From Acidaminococcaceae bacterium (GTDB taxonomy: Bacteria > Bacillota > Negativicutes > Acidaminococcales > Acidaminococcaceae), in contig JAKSOM010000026.1 in the NCBI GenBank assembly GCA_024405585.1, positions 1-10,721 of the forward strand: a DNA stretch of 10,721 nucleotides, in the 5' to 3' direction. The notes below the pieces were generated by a model. That model saw only the letters and a list, made by a program, of their open reading frames with translations. It had not been told where the DNA came from and made no database searches. This document shows, piece after piece, positions 9,001-10,721 of the stretch. The position numbers and the translations under genes were made by a program. Numbering within the stretch: position 1 is the stretch's first letter; every line of letters starts with the position of its first letter.

Positions 9001-10721
9001 TCCGTATCTGCTGTCGCCAGCAAAACTGCTGCCGCCCCGCCGGTAATCTTGGCATTTTCCCCCAACTTAACCTTTGCCTTGTCATCCACTACCGCTATGC
9101 CGACAGCAAGATTTGCATAACCGGAAGCGGCCTTTTCCGACCTTAAAATCATAGGCATGGTCGTAATATTACCCACACTGGCAGCAACCACACTGGCGGC
9201 CCCGCCGGCCTCCAGCACGCCTTCCACATCCACATTTGCCTTGTTTCTCATTACCGCCACATTCACTGCAATATCCTCACTCGGATTACCTCCTGTTGCA
9301 GATGCTACCGGCATCACCATGCGTGACTGCAATGCCACAGCCATACTCGTTGCCGATGCAGTAATATTTTCACCTGCCGTAATTTTGCTGTCCGCCCCAA
9401 TGTTAATCTTTGCTTCAGTATTTTGGAAAGTCAAAGTCGCGGCATTGGACTTAAAGAAATCGGAAATCCCCTTCAAATTACCTTCAGGTTGCGTAAATAA
9501 TCCGTTCAACAGACCGGTGGCGGCGGTTGAAAAATAGGTTGCCGGATTCGTCAAAAAATCAAACTTGCCGTTACCAATATCAATAGCAATATCAGCAATA
9601 GCAGGGAAAGAACCAAGCAGGGTCTTTACGCTTTGTGCTTCAGCAGTAAGATTCACATCCTTCGCCGCCACTATATCGCCGTCCACCTGTATATTTGCCT
9701 TGGCATTTTCAATCGCCAGAGCAATGGGCCAGGTGCGTTGCACCGGTGTGGCATCGGCTTTTGCCTGAATATTAACATCCCCCGCACTGATAATTTTGGC
9801 ACTTTTGCCCACAACAATATTGGTTTCCAAACCGCCGGACTGCAAAAGGTTCTGCCAAAAAATATCGTCAGAATGTAACTCCGCATGCAACTCCACTTTG
9901 CCGTCACCCTTCATCCCCTGTGCGTTATCCAGAACATAATAATCCTCTTCAATGCCTTTAACTACATCCTTTTCAACTTTTGTAATTTGCAGACGGTGCT
10001 GACCGTCTGCAAATTTTTCATCAAAATCGGCCGGAAGAGCCACAATGTCACCGAAATCCACACCTGTATAAATGCGGGCACCATAGTCGGCTCCGCCCTC
10101 TTTGACCTTTGCCTTATCACCATCAAACTCCGCTTCTTTGCCCACAATAATATTGGCGGCATTGAACTTTGCTTCCAATCCGGTGCGGATTTTGCCGTTA
10201 ATCACAATGGAACCGCTGGGATTCAAGGGAACGCTGTTGGCAATGGTGTCCTTCAAAAACGCTTTGCTGGCCCCTTCCAAACTGCCCGTCATTATCCCGG
10301 TCAAATAAGCGGATTGGGGAACCGTCACGGTCAAGGCACCAGCATTGATGGCACCGCTCTGCCCCACTATCATACCGTTACTGCTGATGAAATAAAGATT
10401 GCCCCCAATCCTGTTGTTGCGGAGGGCGTTCACCGTGCCGTTGACTTCAATTCTGGCATCAACAAAATTCAAAAGCGTATGGAAATTGTCATTCATACTC
10501 TGGCGTGTAAAGTGCAGCTTGGCAACTTCATTTTGAGCCACTTTAAACTGGGTGAACTTATTGGCGCCTACAGCAGCGTTGACCTGTGTCTGTGCGTATA
10601 TATTATGAATTGTATCACCGGCATTGATGAGTGATTGAGCATTGCTGTCCGTAATCACTGAATTTGCCGCATACACAGGACTAAAAGACGGCCACGCAAC
10701 CATGCCCGTCGCCAGCATCGC
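27..10721 (-). CDS. Giant LktA/filamentous-haemagglutinin-type secreted adhesin (TpsA), 5'-partial
   Basis: This gene fills the window. The frame is open for about 3563 codons, with a TGA stop at 27-29 and a first in-window ATG at 10716-10718. The codon before that ATG (GCG, 10719-10721) is also in frame, and only the end of a signal peptide is present, so the true start probably lies beyond the right edge. The protein has a signal peptide tail, a haemagglutination-type secretion domain (about 18-300), and then alternating beta-strand modules rich in Ala, Val, Gly, Asn and Thr, with endings such as GAAVAVNQVTNN. Two low-complexity linkers divide the rod. In this family the N-terminal domain is recognised by an Omp85-type partner in the outer membrane and the rod is exported as a beta-helix; roles include adhesion and, for Fusobacterium necrophorum LktA, leukotoxicity. 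No autotransporter barrel, YadA anchor or LPXTG is present. Family assignment is confident; adhesin versus toxin function, and binding partner, cannot be told from sequence. At over 3500 residues it exceeds the roughly 3200 of F. necrophorum LktA. Confidence 0.88.
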   Translation of the reverse strand, partial: AMLATGMVAWPSFSPVYAANSVITDSNAQSLINAGDTIHNIYAQTQVNAAVGANKFTQFKVAQNEVAKLHFTRQSMNDNFHTLLNFVDARIEVNGTVNALRNNRIGGNLYFISSNGMIVGQSGAINAGALTVTVPQSAYLTGIMTGSLEGASKAFLKDTIANSVPLNPSGSIVINGKIRTGLEAKFNAANIIVGKEAEFDGDKAKVKEGGADYGARIYTGVDFGDIVALPADFDEKFADGQHRLQITKVEKDVVKGIEEDYYVLDNAQGMKGDGKVELHAELHSDDIFWQNLLQSGGLETNIVVGKSAKIISAGDVNIQAKADATPVQRTWPIALAIENAKANIQVDGDIVAAKDVNLTAEAQSVKTLLGSFPAIADIAIDIGNGKFDFLTNPATYFSTAATGLLNGLFTQPEGNLKGISDFFKSNAATLTFQNTEAKINIGADSKITAGENITASATSMAVALQSRMVMPVASATGGNPSEDIAVNVAVMRNKANVDVEGVLEAGGAASVVAASVGNITTMPMILRSEKAASGYANLAVGIAVVDDKAKVKLGENAKITGGAAAVLLATADTEVSNSPLVETNDRATVNAAIGVAVADAAANVDVEGVIESGGIVNIAADSTMKPSNSASNRIETDTTTGGFWGSVTKGVQYLNSEEYNKLKAKDQDKIREAIERAIDGVHVEGTGTSKYYSVGGSIAVTNVKNAAEVVVGGKARITANGPDVVAYKDDEKKKVEFSQALSITATANMPDFTAGAKSNVANKACTTGTGNASMGAAVAITDVDNTADIVLMEKEQRVDGDISLNNITASVGTVKIDAKSVLCDDYRPKKWAEGFVGLLTNVPDAWKSWRISFKDAFNHSSKVNAAYEKVFGTNGTANGSANLGNDYDPANYFDDAEGDMQKFQEADSDNSLGKLMLETGEIYGQVLNKYNSSDDGVYNAASYSQPVWNADGAEMPENFTLGSGAGNIDLRYKPVQRNTDGSIVSAVMGLAGIVGTIYETLANPLGVISNISVSSRAGDPTGEHVADALSGAVAVTRTNNRADVVIGHLNNILGGTIEIAAATEGRLISVGGTAGKIWSPVLPGYKDSGAVNFLGGNAVISSNKFDAVVVVGDAVNLTANGNTKFLDNVKFDDKEKESAEKYKEATTDEKKQEVLNERPVITNYIYLRKDAVNEKHKQAYEKIKEATDKMILQATNDIVAVNLAFGGGRATKFGMVGMVPTISGHSNSIVSVDDGAKLTAAKSLDLYTRNKTTMAVAALANEVNKEGGFGVGVSVGIIDYEVNNLVLAANNGYYNATFNAGKLNALYLPEGNNNPRKDREAADALKVLRQALGDDNKYYQLGTIGATDTGSLSAGTTLSAKSDTYGLKVNLTIAGASSKAEGVREDGGNDNPIPTPTPSPTPEPTPIPTPAPEDPDPEPEPTPLPIIRPFPGIIRPAYNDYYGAINDFKQYWYGGDAGGGLLLSSPPPAPGGPMLGVPLLGDSGSASVVAGSFSVNTYKGMTGAIVEMKNLTAKNLQVLANDSSVLVAAGGEGAFSYMGGNAGSSALEGALGGEVAFNRISGKEIYAVVRGATVNGVSGSLENFVTQAQSKGVQVAAGLNIGSVKNENADEFALGGLGVSVSINNIAKNEVAAKQENVTISVDTAKVTNQAILGDVQVAGGISVEKVSKAKANLGAAVAVNQVTNNVVALIKGGNYDVGTLIDRSMNKLTQVATAVDLGFSFDVKAEIQGAVSVNNLTNNATATVDGTTIKVITLDVTAGDIQPDVEFSINPLAGTLESKGFDLQGKEADKAIASAGKNTDVDVKVNDDGESAVVGYKSKDYTSTNTGNTVVGVAITAPLSLTSGDYADDPKYLNAGVGVVVNNVNENFKSEIKGESNITTNITTHKIGNENGVVVQSRGDTRIVGVAAGLAVTGGAADDGYHGSDKALFAGIGSGVQNNIKNNIIALAENSTFTDGNLTVNATDYSHVVGVAGAIDIGGGSRLSAGLSYAGAELSNNTKANALGITWNGNGSDLTVEGLNNFQLTSVAVDAAYSSSSKEGISADLHGAIAYNKGTNNTEALIGTYKYKDAAGADQEKKSTISNVKNLTVATNDKSGLTAVAPGLEIHLFDNLNAGFHMAMSKVGTYSVKGTSTKETIDTKQANRAAVEDATITFCDSKGNMIVHAADESTLKSIAAGGGFSGSFSGSSLQPGVSPFTITLSGSVAISDIYKDVAAIVEDSTYKPVLDTQTVQNNVSVLANNKNNIVSTGDSITLGLSQNLGALAGIALARGDIDTTAAIRNTATDGSQLLMTKLNAVEVKAYSDLSMTAVAANCMLGLDKNTGSIPGSVSIPVNVAMHEFANDTVAEIKNMDIEAKGILVDAISKEDVTNVAGGLDLSLSLLDDKKRAVAGVLGVSVAKNIFSGDTRAEVKGSNLSVENITLKVPDGNGGEKDKQYGLHIAADAGHTYHNVAASGGLLLQFSGQTTLTLDGTGVAACNELKGNTEALLITTDVNKNKGKSTSIMEVLANDKVYTKDTAVDAQVKAGFSVSPDFCSFSLMAVAGVVKDTLQRNTNAKVSGTEKVEGVTLTDADKTTITVGDVKVLANTDHTINIKNVAVGASVGLDTKPGISFNLAAVGNIGVVDLTGKTEATLKAVKLDDLRTEVKADRKENVTESGTSVVVAAKLQLAPGDASPEKIIWAAIKNILGNVAAFANVYTVSDRAETLALVDFADITHKGITDTNFTANNVDEVNATNTIKTDAQEIGVGVSIGIEAGVAVWNNELHGTARALVKDSNIGTNNQQRANLKVLSLNDIKNDFTAVNVGVGAITVGANIVTENMNTTALAEVVGSNNEKIYARDVQILAKENAKVTDAVYPISLSLVTAAGTKVRINLGNENTTGYTITKPSSNDTDDNGYGLLFNNPDASGDITEPTGTDNDETKTYGGTSGNDDIDKDIDEVAKGVLTKHTTTSSGTVTEKGILAKVSGVEIDANGDIEVGTDVQDTVDSSVLSVQALGVKGAGITNFVTTDQNIGITVNNATLTGKKVEFVNKTDGKISAKATPVRANAAELASVNEAFVERRDKVNITVDSSTLHATNGELVIKNKDTRSLKAEILSPGFDVFSAGYLSAEVTDKSNFSLKIDSTGSNSKLKGTKITLDNFKEKKTTGDNYNLSATVGFYGFDGIDGRGTLAQSTLNSTATLSIKDGVTLKGDDIDITNGFQDIALNANEDFGTVGALNVEINKSRVNSTAKADTQIGKINAEGYSFGKRADLSVKSVSDICFNDVIGGVTTTAANLGGTNYVRNTIDNKATLKFDANNLKVHDLDLTAHTEQTGTMETNAYSGSALAITPLAAGVKNDANFVAELLLSGDITASGNVTVGANHNTDSKIACVGWGGAILGGSGNGIRTYTDVLNVTELNNATITTDGNLNVLTTTNFNQNKGVADPTKTGTKDALHSNYMMYGSMKGVGVAGLSNSIDSKVTIGNETLIGGSFAKDVNGNFTKDANGKLSAVKTQAKLKSGGKMIVGGYSHNIINVGESATASAAAAGGITSTIRNTITDTTNVQIVENDGNAYNCWKNFEM
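30..1823 (-). repeat. C-terminal beta-repeat block ending abruptly
   Basis: Residues about 2966-3563 contain some nine further modules, longer and more Asn/Lys/Thr-rich than the central ones. They open at strands such as DIEVGTD (2975), VEFVNKT (3027), LVIKNKD (3081), ITLDNFK (3136), IDITNGF (3195), LDLTAHT (3305), VTVGANH (3357), LNVLTTT (3410) and MIVGGYS (3505). The last module reaches ITSTIRNTITDTTNVQIVEN (3531-3550) and is followed only by DGNAYNCWKNFEM before the stop. No barrel, coiled-coil anchor or sorting signal follows, which fits a two-partner-secretion exoprotein or a truncated gene. Confidence 0.6.
253..300 (-). repeat. 24-bp tandem duplication (two copies, 21/24 identical)
   Basis: Plus-strand bases 253-276 and 277-300 are consecutive 24-base units differing at three positions, all transitions. 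They encode FAKDVNGN and FTKDANGK (residues 3474-3489), an in-frame duplication of eight residues in a loop near the C-terminus. The in-frame length makes a slippage or duplication event that lengthens a surface loop without breaking the gene the likely origin. Confidence 0.8.
1824..2108 (-). other. Acidic Asp/Thr/Gly/Asn-rich linker
   Basis: Residues about 2871-2965 leave the repeat pattern and become rich in Asp, Thr, Gly, Asn and Glu. Key parts are SSNDTDDNGYG (2888-2898), TEPTGTDNDETKTYGGTSGN (2911-2930) and DDIDKDIDEVAKG (2931-2943). The strand pattern resumes near ILAKVSGVEIDANGDIEVG (2961-2979). The clustered Asp residues resemble calcium-dependent loops in secreted proteins, but I do not see a canonical RTX nonapeptide (GGxGxDxxx) array. 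A flexible spacer is the safer reading. Confidence 0.6.
2109..6278 (-). repeat. Central array of about 19 LktA-type beta modules
   Basis: Residues about 1481-2870 are built from modules of roughly 45-90 residues with a shared layout. An opening strand such as LQVLAND, VQVAAGL, LTVNATD, IVHAADE, VSVLANN or VKVLANT is followed by a small-residue strand containing VAG or VAxG. A glycine turn, a strand such as GAAVAVNQVTNN or GAVSVNNLTNNA, and a closing A-x-V/I strand before the next module complete the unit. Examples are 1515-1569, 1591-1632, 1655-1690, 1707-1745, 1957-1997, 2085-2127, 2160-2220, 2235-2281, 2298-2350, 2581-2635 and 2787-2830. The copies are old and diverged at DNA level apart from short words. 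This matches the tandem repeat architecture of LktA-type shafts. Module count is by eye and may be off by a few. Confidence 0.7.
5067..5090 (-). repeat. Perfect 12-bp tandem duplication encoding NITT twice
   Basis: Plus-strand bases 5067-5078 and 5079-5090 are identical (tgttgttatatt twice). They encode NITTNITT (residues 1877-1884) in the central array. The perfect identity contrasts with the heavy divergence between the surrounding protein modules and suggests a recent, in-frame slippage event. Confidence 0.8.
6279..6563 (-). other. Pro/Thr/Glu-rich then Gly/Tyr-rich interdomain linker
   Basis: Residues about 1386-1480. The first part (1391-1424) is a degenerate TP/EP/DP dipeptide repeat (starts PIPTPTPSPTPEPTPIPTPA) encoded at 6447-6548. 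It is followed by a twice-used IIRP element (1425-1428 and 1432-1435), an aromatic stretch (YNDYYGAINDFKQYWYGG, 1437-1454), and a Gly/Pro stretch (SSPPPAPGGPMLGVPLLG, 1463-1480). Such Pro-rich segments are extended, protease-accessible spacers in surface proteins. Here it separates the N-terminal part, with its secretion domain and inserts, from the long central repeat array, so it may act as a hinge or processing site. Confidence 0.8.
6447..6548 (-). repeat. Degenerate Pro-Thr dipeptide coding repeat
   Basis: The 34 codons for residues 1391-1424 alternate proline with Thr, Ser, Glu, Ile, Ala or Asp. On the plus strand this reads as a GGxxxxGG-rich tract with repeated gggtgtgggc / gggagtcgg-like words. 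Imperfect repeats of this type can change length by slippage or recombination, so the length of this linker may differ between strains. Confidence 0.6.
7131..7349 (-). other. Lys/Glu-rich helical insert
   Basis: Residues about 1124-1196 are dominated by Lys, Glu and Asp with a helix-like spacing. Examples are KFDDKEKESAEKYKEATTDE (1129-1148) and NEKHKQAYEKIKEATDKMIL (1172-1191), separated by a possible turn around NERPVITNYIYLRKDAV. The repeated KEAT element (1142-1145 and 1183-1186) suggests two related helices forming an antiparallel hairpin. It interrupts a beta module: a strand ends at AVNLTANG (1113-1120) and another resumes at NDIVAVNLAFGGG (1195-1207). A helical hairpin or coiled coil projecting from the shaft is inferred. 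Confidence 0.5.
7689..8264 (-). other. Non-repetitive insert of about 190 residues in the adhesin
   Basis: Residues about 819-1010 do not show the repeat pattern. The segment opens with an aromatic and basic stretch (DDYRPKKWAEGFVGLLTN, 823-840, and DAWKSWRISFKDAF, 843-856) and continues through an Asn/Gly/Ala stretch near 872-885. An acidic, helix-like part follows (YFDDAEGDMQKFQEADSDNS, 891-910), and it ends with a hydrophobic run (SAVMGLAGIVGTIYETLANP, 984-1003) before strands resume at SNISVSS. One cysteine (822) lies at its start. I do not recognise the fold. It may be an independently folded domain set into the shaft, as receptor-binding loops are in other filamentous adhesins. Confidence 0.5.
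8265..9818 (-). repeat. N-terminal beta-strand repeat block, roughly 54-residue period
   Basis: Residues about 301-818 carry degenerate modules whose clearest anchors are NVAVMRNKANVDVEG (486-500), GIAVVDDKAKVKLGE (540-554), GVAVADAAANVDVEG (593-607), SIAVTNVKNAAEVVVGG (696-712) and AVAITDVDNTADIVL (776-790). The first three are spaced 53-54 residues apart; the next two are more widely spaced because of inserts. The modules alternate small and hydrophobic residues, consistent with beta-helix coils. The strongest internal match is VDVEGVLEAGG (496-506) against VDVEGVIESGG (603-613), which is also well conserved at the nucleotide level (9201-9233 and 8880-8912). Such repeats form the shaft of this protein family; the boundaries are mine. 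Confidence 0.65.
8679..8765 (-). other. Short charged helical insert within the repeat shaft
   Basis: Residues about 652-680 read as a highly charged, helix-favouring stretch (core EEYNKLKAKDQDKIREAIER, 656-675) between two beta-type modules. It is rich in Lys, Glu, Asp, Arg and Ile/Leu spaced three to four apart, unlike the Val/Ala/Asn/Gly composition on both sides. It is probably a surface loop or hairpin projecting from the beta-helix. Helicity is inferred from composition only. Confidence 0.5.
9819..10667 (-). other. Two-partner-secretion (haemagglutination-activity-like) domain
   Basis: Residues about 18-300 match the N-terminal secretion domain of filamentous-haemagglutinin and LktA-type proteins. 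The order is FTQFKVAQNEVAKLHF (55-70), LLNFVDARIEVNGTVNALRNN (82-102, with the last strand leading to IGGNLYF at 104-110), ISSNGMIVGQSGAINAG (111-127), and then VPLNPSGSIVINGKI (163-177). In known TpsA proteins this region forms a capped beta-helix that docks on the POTRA domains of the TpsB transporter and starts export. The canonical NPNGI-like motif appears here as SSNGM, as is usual in the LktA branch, where the residue pair before NG/DG varies. Residues about 215-292 form a less regular charged subdomain before the first clear repeat strand at LETNIVVGKSAKI. The domain boundary at 300 is approximate. Confidence 0.8.
10668..10721 (-). other. C-terminal part of a Sec signal peptide
   Basis: The first in-window residues are MLATGMVAWPSFSPVYA, followed by ANSVITD. 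This is the end of a hydrophobic core followed by a V-Y-A site that fits the -3/-1 rule, so cleavage is expected after residue 17. A basic n-region is absent. Family members have longer signal peptides, so the missing N-terminus should lie upstream of the window. The call is based on residue pattern only. Confidence 0.7.

Noticed and set aside
9885..10634. A 249-codon plus-strand open frame antisense to the TPS domain
   Set aside because: It lies wholly opposite the secretion domain, has no ribosome binding site I can see, and its composition (His, Cys, Asn, Phe rich) is that of antisense translation. The minus-strand frame has clear family motifs here.
1..10721. CRISPR array, tRNA, rRNA, insertion sequence or phage attachment site
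   Set aside because: No regularly spaced identical repeats, cloverleaf structures or terminal inverted repeats were found; the whole window is coding.

Overview
The window is almost entirely one giant minus-strand open reading frame. The frame is open from the right edge (10721) down to a TGA at 27-29, with about 3563 codons inside the window. The protein reads as a secreted filamentous adhesin of the leukotoxin LktA / filamentous-haemagglutinin type, exported by two-partner secretion (a TpsA protein). It has the tail of a Sec signal peptide and an N-terminal haemagglutination-like secretion domain. Thousands of residues of degenerate beta-strand repeats follow. There is no C-terminal autotransporter barrel. 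The gene is very probably incomplete at its 5' end, because the charged n-region of the signal peptide is missing and the frame runs off the window. All the long plus-strand open frames are antisense shadows of this gene.

Organism: LktA-type giant adhesins are known from Fusobacterium and from diderm Firmicutes (Negativicutes such as Phascolarctobacterium, Acidaminococcus, Dialister and Selenomonas relatives). GC content is moderate (47% in a line I counted), which argues against AT-rich Fusobacterium and favours a gut or oral Negativicutes species. This is inference, since there is no rRNA or housekeeping gene to confirm it.

Layout in protein order (right to left): signal peptide tail (residues 1-17); TPS secretion domain (about 18-300); an N-terminal repeat block with a roughly 54-residue period (about 301-818), interrupted by a short helical insert; a roughly 190-residue non-repetitive insert (819-1010); further repeats with a charged helical insert (about 1124-1196); a Pro/Thr/Glu-rich and then Gly/Tyr-rich linker (1386-1480); a long central array of about 19 modules (1481-2870); an acidic Asp/Thr/Gly linker (2871-2965); and a C-terminal repeat block (2966-3563) that stops abruptly at a module edge. 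The 26 bases after the stop hold no recognisable feature.

The transporter partner (TpsB/LktB-like, Omp85 family) and any regulatory region lie outside the window. The points most worth a second look are the foreign-looking inserts in the repeat scaffold, the linkers that divide the rod into segments, two RGD tripeptides, short tandem duplications, a G7 homopolymer and the abrupt, anchor-less C-terminus.
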